Assembly: GCF_040412085.2 (NCBI RefSeq)
Contig: NZ_CP115921.1
Location: 1,054,001-1,118,000 of the forward strand
Origin: Vibrio sp. CB1-14
GTDB taxonomy: Bacteria > Pseudomonadota > Gammaproteobacteria > Enterobacterales > Vibrionaceae
Length of the DNA stretch: 64,000 nt
Direction: 5' to 3'
Shown piece after piece: positions 26,014-35,445 of the stretch; positions within the stretch are counted from its first letter, which is position 1, and every line of letters starts with the position of its first letter. The notes beneath the pieces are model-generated. The model was not told where the DNA came from. It worked only from the letters and a program-made list of their open reading frames with translations, and ran no database searches. A program made the translations under genes and the position numbers.

Positions 26014-26790
26014 TTATAAGTAAGTGTCGTAGAAGAAATAACAGGTAATAGCGATGGAGCTTAATGTGACAAAGCGTCGCACGTAGATCTGTGGTAGCTG
26101 TCGTGAAAGGTTAGCCGCAACATAACCGCCAGTGAGTGTTCCGAGCATCACAGCGATGCCTGAATACCAATCGATGAGGCCATTAAATACAAATAGCACG
26201 ATGGCAATCGCCGACGCGCAGGTTGAGATAAGGAGTTTCAAGCCGTTCATCAAATTAATGTCTTTGTAACCAGCAACCGCGAGGTAGCTTAGGCCAATCA
26301 CTCCAAGTCCAGCGTTAAAAAAGCCACCAAATACACCCACAAGGAACAAAAACAGCGCTAATCCAAACGCGACTAACCCACCAAGGTTACGATGGCTACT
26401 CGCCATTTGCAGCCGAGCATTAATACGATCGCCAAAAATGAACAGCACGGTGGCGAACAGTAATAGCCAAGGTATTGTGCTGACAAACTGTTGCTCCGAC
26501 ACAATAATCAGTAAGTAGCTGCCACTGATGCCTCCGGCGATACTGAGTAGCACCACCTTAAGTAAATTGCCGCGGTCTTTAAGCACTTCTCGGCGAAACG
26601 CATAGGTGCCACTCAAATAACCGGCACAGGCTGCGAACGTGTTAGTCGCGTTAGCGACAATTGGCGGGATACCGACCAACAGCAGCGTCGGAAAGGTAAT
26701 AAAGCTGCCACCGCCGGCCACAGAATTGAGTACACCGCCGAAGACACCAGCAATAAACAGTAAAGCAATCTGTGATAGGTCAAGCAGCAT
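26014..26790 (-). CDS. TSUP-family (TauE/SafE) membrane permease
   Basis: A 258-residue integral membrane protein with seven or eight hydrophobic helices. It has the diagnostic TSUP sequence GVFGGVLNSVAGGGSFITFP near the N-terminus and a repeat of the same idea, GVFGGFFNAGLGVIGLSYL, in the second half. Family members export or import sulfite, sulfoacetate, taurine-derived anions or other organosulfur compounds. No sulfur genes adjoin it here, so the substrate is undetermined. ATG 26790 is preferred over TTG 26805; neither has a strong Shine-Dalgarno. Confidence 0.88.
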   Translation of the reverse strand: MLLDLSQIALLFIAGVFGGVLNSVAGGGSFITFPTLLLVGIPPIVANATNTFAACAGYLSGTYAFRREVLKDRGNLLKVVLLSIAGGISGSYLLIIVSEQQFVSTIPWLLLFATVLFIFGDRINARLQMASSHRNLGGLVAFGLALFLFLVGVFGGFFNAGLGVIGLSYLAVAGYKDINLMNGLKLLISTCASAIAIVLFVFNGLIDWYSGIAVMLGTLTGGYVAANLSRQLPQIYVRRFVTLSSIAITCYFFYDTYL

Positions 26791-27016
26791 AATCGGTAAA
26801 ATCAATGAGATGGGGAGTGTTAGCCAACATAGCTCAAACCTAACTCATTCTCAAAACCAGCATTCCGAAGCGTGATCTCAGAGTCATCATCTGTTGATGT
26901 CTCTCGGTGGGTAATTGAGAGCTAAATCGTCGATATTCTCTTTGTTTGGGCTTGCTCTTGTCGGGCTTTCTTGGGATCATGCCCACAATTGTGAGAACAA
27001 ATTAGGATTGCATTCC

Positions 27017-27535
27017 ATGTCGAAACTAAGCCTTCAAGAGCAGATGCTAAAAGCGGGTCTGGTCAACGAGAAAAAACTGAAAAAAGCCAAGAAAGGTTCG
27101 AAAAAATCACGTGTTCAAGCGCGTGAAGCAAAAGCGGCCGTTGAAGAGAGTAAAGCGGCACAAAAAGAGCGCGATCAAGCGTTGAACAAGCAGCGTGATG
27201 AAGAAAAACTGAGCAAAGAAATCAAAGCTCAAGTGAAGCAACTGATTACTCTTAACACTATTGAACATGGCAACGGTGACATTAAATACAACTTCACTGA
27301 TGGTACTTTGGTTAAGTCGTTATATGTTACTCAAGAAGTGCGTGACCAGCTAAGTAAAGGTCAGTTGTCTATTGCACGTCTAGAAGAAGGCTACGCGGTG
27401 ATCCCAACCATCGTTGCGAAGAAAATCGCCGAGCGTGACCAAGAGACCATTATCGAAAACGACGTGAAAGAAGAAGTCGTTGAAGAAGATGACCCGTATG
27501 CACAATATGTGGTGCCAGACGATCTGATGTGGTAA
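27017..27535 (+). CDS. DUF2058 (YaiL-like) nucleoprotein
   Basis: A 172-residue highly charged protein. The N-terminal motif MSKLSLQEQMLKAGLV and following K/A/E-rich coiled-coil-like stretch (residues 20-80) are the signature of DUF2058, called YaiL in E. coli and described as nucleoid-associated. The second half (from about 85) is a small globular domain (IEHGNGDIKYNFTDGTLVK) ending in an acidic tail with DDPYAQYVVPDDLMW. ATG 27017 has AGGAT upstream; an in-frame start 102 bp upstream would add an unrelated, poorly conserved extension. It is single-gene, with its own terminator. Confidence 0.87.
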   Translation: MSKLSLQEQMLKAGLVNEKKLKKAKKGSKKSRVQAREAKAAVEESKAAQKERDQALNKQRDEEKLSKEIKAQVKQLITLNTIEHGNGDIKYNFTDGTLVKSLYVTQEVRDQLSKGQLSIARLEEGYAVIPTIVAKKIAERDQETIIENDVKEEVVEEDDPYAQYVVPDDLMW

Positions 27536-27552
27536 TACTCAAACGTTACGTT

Positions 27553-27580
27553 AAAGCCCAATCATTGTATTGGGCTTTTT
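27553..27580 (+). terminator. Rho-independent terminator of DUF2058 gene
   Basis: AAAGCCCAAT-CATTGT-ATTGGGCTTTTT, 18 bp after the stop codon. Confidence 0.88.
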
Positions 27581-27596
27581 ATGGTTTTAAAGGCGG

Positions 27597-28319
27597 TTAC
27601 TTCAAGTACTCATTCACCACAGCCACCTTCGCTCTAGCGACCGGTATCGCCTGACTCACTCCACTCAATGACAGCAGAGTATTTCTAGCCTCACGTTGGA
27701 CTTGGGTTATCAAACCCACGTTGACGATAAAACTGCGATGTACTCGCAAAAATTGCTCTGTGCTCAACTCTTTTTCAAAGTTGGTCATGGTTTCTTCTGT
27801 GACTATCGTCTGTAACTGAAACTTTCTCTGTCCTGAGGCTGTTAGGTTAACTTGTTGGTAGCGGCCGATGCTTTCTATGTAGCTGATATCGTTCTCGGTG
27901 AGCCTGTAGGTTGTCTTGCCATCATGGACTAGAATTTCCAGTTCCAAAGAAGGTGATACCAGAGGTGGAAGGGCTTTAATCTTTTCAAGGCAGCGCTCAA
28001 GTCTGGTCTGGCGAACGGGTTTTAATAGATAGTCCACGACTTTGGTTTCAAATGCGCTCAACGCGTGCTCTGAATAAGCTGTCACATAAACGAGATGATA
28101 AGGTACATGCTCTGTGGCTTTGGCGACCATGAAACCATCCAGTCCTGGCATCTCTATATCCATAAATACGATGTCGGGTGTCTGCTGGCAAATTGCCTCA
28201 ATCCCTTTTTGGGGATCGTTGTAGCTACCAACTACGTCAATCTCTTCAAATGCCGCAAGGCTACGTGCTAAAGCTTGAGTCGCTGCGGGCTCATCATCTA
28301 TTAATAAGACTCGGTACAC
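27597..28319 (-). CDS. LytTR-family response regulator
   Basis: A 240-residue regulator with a receiver domain (LLIDDEPAA, phosphoacceptor Asp in IVFMDIEMPG, Lys in LLKPV) and a C-terminal LytTR DNA-binding domain (ISYIESIGRYQQV, LRVHRSFIVNVGLI). I place the start at GTG 28319: AAGGAG lies exactly six bases before it, whereas the ATG at 28340 has no ribosome site and would place that AAGGAG inside the gene. With this start, 10 bp separate it from the kinase stop codon. It is the second gene of a kinase-regulator operon facing the RND pump genes, which are plausible but unproven targets. Confidence 0.88.
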   Translation of the reverse strand: MYRVLLIDDEPAATQALARSLAAFEEIDVVGSYNDPQKGIEAICQQTPDIVFMDIEMPGLDGFMVAKATEHVPYHLVYVTAYSEHALSAFETKVVDYLLKPVRQTRLERCLEKIKALPPLVSPSLELEILVHDGKTTYRLTENDISYIESIGRYQQVNLTASGQRKFQLQTIVTEETMTNFEKELSTEQFLRVHRSFIVNVGLITQVQREARNTLLSLSGVSQAIPVARAKVAVVNEYLK

Positions 28320-28329
28320 AGGTTTCTCC

Positions 28330-29406
28330 TTAAAAATCATGACGAATGGTGATTTGTGCGCAGCTAGTATCGTTGGAAAAACCCATTGAAAAATTGGCGT
28401 CGTCGTATTCTAAATTTAGGGTGTCAACAATATTACGGTGACCACTGCCAGCTTCAAATTTAGGCGTTGTGGTTTCTGGCCAACTGTTGCTAACAGCAAT
28501 GCAAAGCTCCCCATCTGCATAGCGGGTTTTGACTTCAAGATGAATGGGGTTGATGGTCTTACTTATTGCATGCTTAATGACGTTTTCTACCAATGGCATG
28601 ATCAGCATTGGCGGGATTTGCAGCGCTTGACTCTCTTCACTTACATCTATGGAGAAATGCAATCGCTCGGTAAATCGAGCTTTTTGGATCGCTAAATAGT
28701 GCTCAATCAGCTCTATCTCATCACTGAGTAATATTCGCTTCTTGTCGGAGATTGCAATCGTGCCTCTGAGTAAGTCACTGAGTTCGAAAATAAGCTCCTG
28801 AGCGAGTTCTGGACGTGCTGGGATCTCGCTGTGTAGCAGGTTCAGTGTGTTGAACAGAAAGTGCGGATTGGTTTGAATGCGCAGTAGAGAAATCTCAGAC
28901 TCTTTTAATGACATCTCAAGCTCCAATGCTTTTTGTTTCAGCTGCCAACTGTGAACGACCATAGTGTAAATGGTCACTTGTAGTAATAGGTTCAAATGAG
29001 TAAGCAGCTTTAGCCGGACGAGTTGAAAGACGGTTACGGTGTCAAATGTTTGCGGCGCCGGGAGACCGCCGGAGGTAAAGGCGATAGCTAATGAAGCTAA
29101 AACCAAGTTGATCAAGATTTGATATGGCAGCTTGTGGCGATAGAGAGCACCAAATTTGGCATCAAATAGTCGTCGCAATAGCCAAAATAGTGCGCATATT
29201 GAAAATATGCCTGTGAGGGCACGAAAGACCATGTTCAAGGTCAGAGGCTCATCCAGCGCAATCATAACGTAGTACAGTGAAGAGTAGATAATCACAGAGT
29301 TGATGAGTGGCCATACGACCAGCAACAGCAAGTCCTGTCGTGAGAACGACAACTTGGATAACAGTGATTTTGAGAACAAAGACTTTAGGATTGGAGGTTT
29401 CAACAT
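28330..29406 (-). CDS. LytS/YehU-type sensor histidine kinase
   Basis: A 358-residue inner-membrane kinase of the HPK8 class. Four hydrophobic segments occupy roughly residues 25-150. They are followed by the phosphorylated His in RIQTNPHFLFNTLNLLHSE, the N box PPMLIMPLVENVIKHA and a G box GSGHRNIVDTL. There is no GAF or PAS sensor, so the membrane part probably senses the signal. ATG 29406 has AGAG upstream and is preferred to GTG 29412. It forms an operon with the LytTR regulator downstream and is divergent from the RND adaptor gene, 157 bp away. Confidence 0.88.
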   Translation of the reverse strand: MLKPPILKSLFSKSLLSKLSFSRQDLLLLVVWPLINSVIIYSSLYYVMIALDEPLTLNMVFRALTGIFSICALFWLLRRLFDAKFGALYRHKLPYQILINLVLASLAIAFTSGGLPAPQTFDTVTVFQLVRLKLLTHLNLLLQVTIYTMVVHSWQLKQKALELEMSLKESEISLLRIQTNPHFLFNTLNLLHSEIPARPELAQELIFELSDLLRGTIAISDKKRILLSDEIELIEHYLAIQKARFTERLHFSIDVSEESQALQIPPMLIMPLVENVIKHAISKTINPIHLEVKTRYADGELCIAVSNSWPETTTPKFEAGSGHRNIVDTLNLEYDDANFSMGFSNDTSCAQITIRHDF

Positions 29407-29563
29407 AGGCACTCTAGGAATAAGGTGCTGACAGTATAAGTGAAACGACGTTGTCTGTTGACCCGCTCATGACCGAAATAGACCCAATCGTACATTTTAC
29501 CATTTTGCGATAAGCCCAGCCGATTACTATGGCTCGTAAATGTCGTTGTAATGGTTGAATGAA

Positions 29564-30613
29564 ATGAGAACGCCACAAACTTATAAAAACGGACTGACTA
29601 CCTTGATAGTCGCGCTAAGCCTATTTGGGTGTAGCAAAGATGAAGTGCCGGAAGCCACCTCTGCGCCAATCAAACCGGTGAAAACGTTGGTTGTAAATCA
29701 ACAACAGCAACAGGTGAGGTACTTTACTGGGATTCTCGAGGCGAACAAAACCATCGATATGAACTTTCGAATCCAAGGTGAGTTAACAGACCTTCCTATC
29801 AAATCTGGTCAAAAAGTAGAAAAAGGGCAGTTATTGGCGCAACTAGATAGTAGCCAACAGCTGATTAACAAAAAATCGAGTGAGGCCTCTTTAAAACAAG
29901 CGAAAGCAGAGTACGAACGAGCACTGTCACTTATTAATAAAAAGGCAATCAGCCAAGCGAATTTAGATGCGTTGGAGTCGCAATATATTTCGTCCCAAGC
30001 CGCTTTTGAGCAAAGTGTAAAAGATGTTGAGTACACCTCTTTACTTGCTCCTTTTTCTGGTGTGGTGAGTCATCGTTATATTGATAACTTCTCTAAAGTC
30101 ACTTCGTCGACCAAAATCCTTACGTTGCAGGATGTTGAACAATACAAAATCACCATCACGGTGCCACAATCACAGTTTGTGCAAACTCAAACAGCCGACG
30201 CCGTTAAACTCAGTGCAGAGATAGAAGGGTTCGCACAGTCATTCCCACTCAAAGTCGATGAGCTCAGTGTAAGTCAGCAAAGTAGCCAGCAGCTACACGT
30301 TACCTTAGTGATGCAGCCACCGTCTGAGCGCCGATTGTTTACTGGGACGTCAGTCAAAGTGAAAGCCGAAGCGTTTGGTCTCAGCAATGGAATGGTACTA
30401 CCTAGTCATACTGTGCTTAGCGATGGCAACGGGCATTATGTGTTCGTAGTACATCCCACAACCCATCTACTCGAGAAGCGAACCGTGCGCGTAGATGGCG
30501 TCAGTGAGCAGGGCATCAATATTGTCGAAGGGCTATCGAACGGCGAGCGCGTCGTGATTGCCGGAGTGAGCCAAGTTCATGACGGGCAACAGGTAAGAGT
30601 GGAGGCGAAGTAA
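29564..30613 (+). CDS. RND efflux periplasmic adaptor (membrane fusion) lipoprotein
   Basis: A 349-residue adaptor. The N-terminus ends in a lipobox, LSLFGC followed by SKDE, so the mature protein is probably lipid-anchored facing the periplasm. The lipoyl half-motifs (GELTDLPIKSGQKVEKGQLLAQLD and YTSLLAPFSGVVSHRYI) flank a helical hairpin of alternating K/A/E residues (about 95-150). Beta-barrel and membrane-proximal domains follow, ending NIVEGLSNGERVVIAG. Its stop codon overlaps the pump ATG (TAATG), so translation is coupled. An outer-membrane channel gene is absent, so TolC is presumably shared. The substrate is unknown. Confidence 0.9.
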   Translation: MRTPQTYKNGLTTLIVALSLFGCSKDEVPEATSAPIKPVKTLVVNQQQQQVRYFTGILEANKTIDMNFRIQGELTDLPIKSGQKVEKGQLLAQLDSSQQLINKKSSEASLKQAKAEYERALSLINKKAISQANLDALESQYISSQAAFEQSVKDVEYTSLLAPFSGVVSHRYIDNFSKVTSSTKILTLQDVEQYKITITVPQSQFVQTQTADAVKLSAEIEGFAQSFPLKVDELSVSQQSSQQLHVTLVMQPPSERRLFTGTSVKVKAEAFGLSNGMVLPSHTVLSDGNGHYVFVVHPTTHLLEKRTVRVDGVSEQGINIVEGLSNGERVVIAGVSQVHDGQQVRVEAK

Positions 30614-33600
30614 TGTCGATGACTGCCTTTTCTCTAAACAACAGCCGTATCACGCTGCTTATTATTGCGGTGTTGACGTTTTTGGGTATCCAAGCCTACA
30701 ACACCATCCCAGAAGCGTATGACCCTGGCTTTACAATTCGAAATGCTCAGGTCATCACCCAGTTTCCAGGTGCCAGTCCAAAACGGGTTGAAGATCTGGT
30801 CACCGATCCGCTTGAAAAAGCCGTGTTAGAGCTTGCTGAACTGGACTATGTTAAAAGCCAATCGAAAAACGGTGTGTCGATACTCACCGTTGCTATCAAA
30901 GAGGACTACTCTGACCTTCAGCCAATTTGGGATAAATTACGTCGTAAGATCGAACGTGCAGCGAGTACGCTACCTGAAGGGGTTGGAGCGCCTGTAGTCA
31001 ACGATGAATTTGGCGATGTCTACGGCATTGTTCTTGCGATTCACGGTGAAGGCTTTTCTTATCGTGAGCTCAAGCAAACGGCGGAAGATCTTCGTAGTGG
31101 GCTGTTTTTACTCGACGTTGTGGCTAAGGTTGACCTTCATGGTGTGCAGCAAGAGCAAATCAAACTTAAATTCGATGCTAATGCGCTGACTGCCTATGAT
31201 TTAACGCCTAATCAGCTCGCGGATATTTTGTCAAAACAGAATATCGTCTTGAGTGGGGGGAGTGTCGTCTTTGGGCAAGAACGCTTGCCAATAGAACCTA
31301 GTGGTAACTACAACACACCCGATGAGGTCAAAGGTACCTTAGTGACGCTACCATCAAGCGGTAAAACGGTAAGGTTAGACAGTTTAGTCACTCTCGAATC
31401 TGGTTACGAGTTTCCTATCAATAATCCCGTTTACTTCAATGGAAAACCTTCTGTTAACGTTGCGATTGCAATGGTCGAAACCGGTAATAATGTGCGTTTG
31501 GGCGAACAAGTCGACGCTTATGTAGAGCAGTTCACTCGTCAGTTACCGATTGGTCTTGAGATCAGCAAGGTCAATTTTGCGCCTAAGGAAGTAGAAGACA
31601 AGGTCAATCAATTTGTATCGAGTCTAGTGCAGTCGATGACGGTCGTTGGCTTAGTCATGTTTATTTTCTTGGGCTGGCGTACAGGTTTGATTGTCTCCTT
31701 GTTGGTGCCAGTTAGCATGCTACTGACCATTTTAGTGATGTCTCAAATCGGGGTCGGTCTAGATCAGATCTCTCTTGCTGCACTTATCATCGCACTTGGT
31801 ATGTTGGTTGATAATGGCATTGTGATGTCAGAGAACATATTAGTTCGCATTAACCAAGGAGTGAGTAAAAAAACGGCAGCGATTGAGAGTGCCAATGAGC
31901 TTAAACTTCCTTTGTTGACGTCTTCCTTAACTACGTCCGCCGCTTTCTTGCCGATCTTCTTGGCAAAGTCGACCATGGGTGAGTATACGGGAGCACTGTT
32001 TGTGGTCGTGACGATTACGTTATTGACCTCTTGGCTATTAAGCTTGGTGATGATCCCATTGCTTTGTGTGCTGCTTTTAAAACCAACCAAACAGGTGAAG
32101 CAACAATCGCCTACTCAACTTGCTTGGTATGCCAATCTACTGACAACGCTTATTCGCTTTCGCTGGTTGACGGTTGTGGCGATGCTGGTGGCTACGGTGT
32201 TCACTTTTCATGCGATGAAGTGGTTACCGAACATTTTCTTCCCACCATCGGAGCGAGCTTTTTTCAAGATGGAAGTGACGATGCCAATGGGCACCTCCAT
32301 TGAGCACAATCAAGCCATGGTTGCTGACATCGAGCAGTACTTATTAACCCTAAAAGCTAAGGACGCTTCGGATGGTAAACCTAGCATCACTGTGAGCGAT
32401 GTGAATGATGAAGGTAGCAACAAGCTAGGGATCAAAAACACAGGTATCAAGAACCAAGGAATTAAAAACTGGTCTGTATACGTTGGTTATGGTGGCCCAC
32501 GTTATGTTTTGCCGCACAGTTCTCGAACGTCGAGCCCAGAGTACTCATTCTGGATCATTAACACGCATGACTATCGTGATAACCCAGAATTGATGCAACG
32601 CATAGAGTCTTACGTCAATGAGCATCACCCAGATGCCATTGCCACCACAAGGCTTATCGAAAATGGTGCGGCAATTTTAAACCCGGTTGAAATCCGATTA
32701 AATGGATTGGATCAGGACAAGGTGTTTGCGATTACTCAAGAAATCAAGGCGAAACTCGCGAGCATTGATGGCCTTAAAGACATCAGTGATGACTGGGGGC
32801 AAAAAACCAAGACGATTCGTATTGTCATTGATCAACAAAAAGCGGCGCTCGCAGGTGTGAGTAACAGAGATATCGCGCTGAGTTTGCAGACCTCTTTGGT
32901 GGGTAAGACCTTGAGTGAGTTTCGTGACGGTATCTTGAGTATTCCTATCGTGCTCTCCAATGAAGAGCGAGAGGAACTCAATGTCGAGCAAATTTTGGCG
33001 CTGCCTATCTATACTCCTGCGGGAGATGTGACTCTCGCGCATATTGCTGACGTTGATATCGTATGGCAAAACGCCAAAATCTATCGTCGTAATAGTTATA
33101 AATCCGTCACCATTGGCGCTCAGTTGGGGCCTGGCTATACCGCGAGTGAAGGGTTGAATGCGATTTTACCTTGGCTAGAGGCAGAGTCTGGAAATTGGCC
33201 AAGCGGCGTGTTTTTTGAACTTGGTGGTGAATTTGAGAAGTCGGAAAAGTCGACGGGTAGTATCAGTGAGAACTTACCGTTGGCGCTGTTTGTCATTATT
33301 GGCTTGCTGGTGGCGCAGTTTAATTCATTTAGAAAGCCAATCATCATTCTCTCGACTATTCCGATCGCGTTTGTTGGTGTCGTAGCAGGCTTACTTATTG
33401 GTAAAAGTTTCTTTGGTTTTATGACCTTCTTAGGCGTGATATCGCTAGCAGGGATCGTGATTAATAACGCCATTGTTTTACTAGAGCAAGTAGACATTGA
33501 GATTGCGTCTGGCAAGCGAGCGATTGATGCATTGATTGCCGCGGGTAAGAGGCGTATGAAACCTATTCTTCTCACCACTTTGACGACCGTACTGGGCATG

Positions 33601-33738
33601 ATACCGCTACTGATTACAGGTGGAGCGATGTGGCAGACGATGGCGATTGCCATTGTCGCGGGTCTGATTTTCTCTACTGTGCTGACGCTGATATTTGTAC
33701 CTGTACTGTATAGCGTCTTCTATCGAGTGAAGATCTAA
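30613..33738 (+). CDS. RND family efflux transporter permease
   Basis: A 1041-residue inner-membrane pump with the standard build: TM1 near the N-terminus, a large periplasmic domain (about 35-335), TM2-7, a second periplasmic domain (about 560-865), TM8-12. The TM4 region reads ALGMLVDNGIVMSEN and the TM10 region SLAGIVINNAIVLLEQ. In AcrB these positions carry two Asp and a Lys of the proton relay; here one Asp is replaced by Asn and the Lys by Asn, as also seen in some other RND branches. It is translationally coupled to the adaptor gene. The cargo is not predictable. It ends before a strong 12-bp hairpin. Confidence 0.92.
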   Translation: MSMTAFSLNNSRITLLIIAVLTFLGIQAYNTIPEAYDPGFTIRNAQVITQFPGASPKRVEDLVTDPLEKAVLELAELDYVKSQSKNGVSILTVAIKEDYSDLQPIWDKLRRKIERAASTLPEGVGAPVVNDEFGDVYGIVLAIHGEGFSYRELKQTAEDLRSGLFLLDVVAKVDLHGVQQEQIKLKFDANALTAYDLTPNQLADILSKQNIVLSGGSVVFGQERLPIEPSGNYNTPDEVKGTLVTLPSSGKTVRLDSLVTLESGYEFPINNPVYFNGKPSVNVAIAMVETGNNVRLGEQVDAYVEQFTRQLPIGLEISKVNFAPKEVEDKVNQFVSSLVQSMTVVGLVMFIFLGWRTGLIVSLLVPVSMLLTILVMSQIGVGLDQISLAALIIALGMLVDNGIVMSENILVRINQGVSKKTAAIESANELKLPLLTSSLTTSAAFLPIFLAKSTMGEYTGALFVVVTITLLTSWLLSLVMIPLLCVLLLKPTKQVKQQSPTQLAWYANLLTTLIRFRWLTVVAMLVATVFTFHAMKWLPNIFFPPSERAFFKMEVTMPMGTSIEHNQAMVADIEQYLLTLKAKDASDGKPSITVSDVNDEGSNKLGIKNTGIKNQGIKNWSVYVGYGGPRYVLPHSSRTSSPEYSFWIINTHDYRDNPELMQRIESYVNEHHPDAIATTRLIENGAAILNPVEIRLNGLDQDKVFAITQEIKAKLASIDGLKDISDDWGQKTKTIRIVIDQQKAALAGVSNRDIALSLQTSLVGKTLSEFRDGILSIPIVLSNEEREELNVEQILALPIYTPAGDVTLAHIADVDIVWQNAKIYRRNSYKSVTIGAQLGPGYTASEGLNAILPWLEAESGNWPSGVFFELGGEFEKSEKSTGSISENLPLALFVIIGLLVAQFNSFRKPIIILSTIPIAFVGVVAGLLIGKSFFGFMTFLGVISLAGIVINNAIVLLEQVDIEIASGKRAIDALIAAGKRRMKPILLTTLTTVLGMIPLLITGGAMWQTMAIAIVAGLIFSTVLTLIFVPVLYSVFYRVKI

Positions 33739-33760
33739 CTAATGATTGTTAGAGAGCTAA

Positions 33761-33789
33761 TGATAAAGGGAGGTTTGCTCCCTTTATCA
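33761..33789. terminator. Strong hairpin after RND pump gene
   Basis: TGATAAAGGGAG-GTTTG-CTCCCTTTATCA, a perfect 12-bp stem, followed by ACTTTC rather than a long T-run. It is a likely but imperfect intrinsic terminator, 22 bp after the stop. Confidence 0.65.
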
Positions 33790-33828
33790 ACTTTCAAAAG
33801 TGGGCTTTAATTCTACAAGGATATTAAA

Positions 33829-34185
33829 ATGAAAATACTGTTTACCTTATTCCTTACCCTATGGTCGATGATGACTTTTGCGGATTCGACAGTCATCGAA
33901 GGTCAGTGGTTGGCGGAAAACAAAACCACACACATTGAAATTAGCCAGTCTAAGCCGGGCCTTTGGCAAGGCATTGTGACTAAATCACCGTTACAACCTA
34001 AATTAGAAGGACAACAACTCTTATCCGAAATGATAGAAGTAGCGGATGGCTTTAAAGGAAAGGTGTACGCGATCAAGAAGGCGAAGCACTATGATGCAGA
34101 CATATTTTTAGTGGATGACACATTGCAAATAGAGGTGAAAGCCGGGTTTTTCAAAAAAACCATGATTTGGACGCGCATCGATTAA
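33829..34185 (+). CDS. DUF2147-like small exported protein
   Basis: A 118-residue protein with a signal peptide cleaved after MTFA. The mature part has the short lipocalin-like pattern of DUF2147: EGQWLAENKTTHIEI at the N-terminus, a central GFKGKVYAIKKAKHYD and the ending TMIWTRID. Family members are periplasmic and of unknown function. AAGGAT precedes the ATG. It is separated from the RND gene by a hairpin and probably has its own promoter. Confidence 0.7.
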   Translation: MKILFTLFLTLWSMMTFADSTVIEGQWLAENKTTHIEISQSKPGLWQGIVTKSPLQPKLEGQQLLSEMIEVADGFKGKVYAIKKAKHYDADIFLVDDTLQIEVKAGFFKKTMIWTRID

Positions 34186-34301
34186 CTGGGTTGTACTGAT
34201 ACTTGCTTGATTTAGAGGGGGATGGGGAAATGACCCATTGACCCCCATTTTGTGCCCGTTGGTGCCCTAGTTTGTCGCGTTAAAGTAAAGAGAGGGGTAG
34301 T

Positions 34302-34322
34302 TTGATATTAAAATAATATCAA
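34302..34322. promoter_or_regulatory. Perfect palindrome just upstream of phospholipase A1 gene
   Basis: TTGATATT-AAAAT-AATATCAA ends 15 bp before the ATG at 34338, overlapping the expected 5' leader or promoter. It may be an operator or an AT-rich mRNA hairpin. Confidence 0.5.
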
Positions 34323-34337
34323 TAGGATACGCTCCTC

Positions 34338-35336
34338 ATGAAACGGACTTTGATTACGCTTTTTGCCCTGAGTCTTGCGAATAACGCTCATGGCGGAAAG
34401 ACCGCAGACTGCCAACTTGAACGATTCCATTTGTTAGACGATGACACAACATTAGGTGAGGTTAGGCGCTATTGCAATGAAACCGGCTCGACGCCATCCA
34501 TAGCAGCGCCAAATAAGTCCCAATCAGGGGCGATCAGTCAGCGTTTGAATCAGGAAAGAGAGGCCGAAAGTGGAGCCTTTGTTCTTACGCCTCATAGAAT
34601 GAATTACATATTGCCAGTTTATACAACGTCGAGTTTGACCCCGCTTGAAAACCAAAGTTCGAGCGAAGTTTATCAGGGTCTCAAAACCGTCGAAACGCAA
34701 TTTCAAATAAGCTTGAAATTTCCTCTAACGTTTGACTCACTCTTCGTACCAGGGGATAAAATTTATGGAGCATTTACGCTTGAGGCTTGGTGGCAGGTGT
34801 ATGCTAAAGATATTTCCAGTCCCTTTCGAGAAACTAACTATCGGCCAGAGGTGTTCTACGCGATGCCACTTGACTGGCATCCCTTAGGCGGCAATACCGG
34901 AATGATGGTAGGTATTGAGCATCAATCCAATGGTCGTGCCGGCGTTCAGTCGCGTTCGTGGAATCGTATCTATCTGAATCTCGCTTATGAACGTGACCGA
35001 GTCGTGGCCTATATTCGCCCATGGTATCGACTACCGGAAGATCCGAAAGCGGATATCAATGATGCTCGTGGTGATGATAACCCAGATATTGAAGATTACG
35101 TTGGTCATGGTGAAATTGGCTTGGGTTACGATCTCGACAAGTACAAAGTGTCGATTTTCGGGCGAGGAAATGTCAAGACAGGCAAAGGTGCGATGACGCT
35201 CAATGTGACTACCCCGCTTTATGGCAAGTTGCGTGGCTATATCAAAGTATTTCATGGTTATGGGGATAGTTTAATCGATTATAACCATATTCAGACACGT
35301 CTTGGCATTGGGGTAACCCTCAATGACTTGTTCTAA
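34338..35336 (+). CDS. pldA: Outer-membrane phospholipase A1 (OMPLA)
   Basis: A 332-residue outer-membrane phospholipase that hydrolyses phospholipids flipped to the outer leaflet. The catalytic triad is visible: His195 and Ser197 in EHQSNGR and Asn209 in SRSWNR. A signal peptide precedes about 75 residues of N-terminal extension, then a 12-strand barrel ending in NDLF with the terminal Phe expected for Bam-dependent insertion. It is longer than E. coli PldA (289 aa) through that extension. AGGAT lies upstream. It is followed on the same strand by a lipoprotein and a small membrane protein, possibly one transcription unit despite the 109-bp gap. Confidence 0.92.
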   Translation: MKRTLITLFALSLANNAHGGKTADCQLERFHLLDDDTTLGEVRRYCNETGSTPSIAAPNKSQSGAISQRLNQEREAESGAFVLTPHRMNYILPVYTTSSLTPLENQSSSEVYQGLKTVETQFQISLKFPLTFDSLFVPGDKIYGAFTLEAWWQVYAKDISSPFRETNYRPEVFYAMPLDWHPLGGNTGMMVGIEHQSNGRAGVQSRSWNRIYLNLAYERDRVVAYIRPWYRLPEDPKADINDARGDDNPDIEDYVGHGEIGLGYDLDKYKVSIFGRGNVKTGKGAMTLNVTTPLYGKLRGYIKVFHGYGDSLIDYNHIQTRLGIGVTLNDLF

Positions 35337-35445
35337 TGCGGACAGTTCATACCGGTTTAGTACCCATTCATTCTCTACAAACTCACTCAATAGTTTTACT
35401 GCGTTAGAGTAGCAAGCTCTTTGAATATCAAACATTGGAAGTAGG

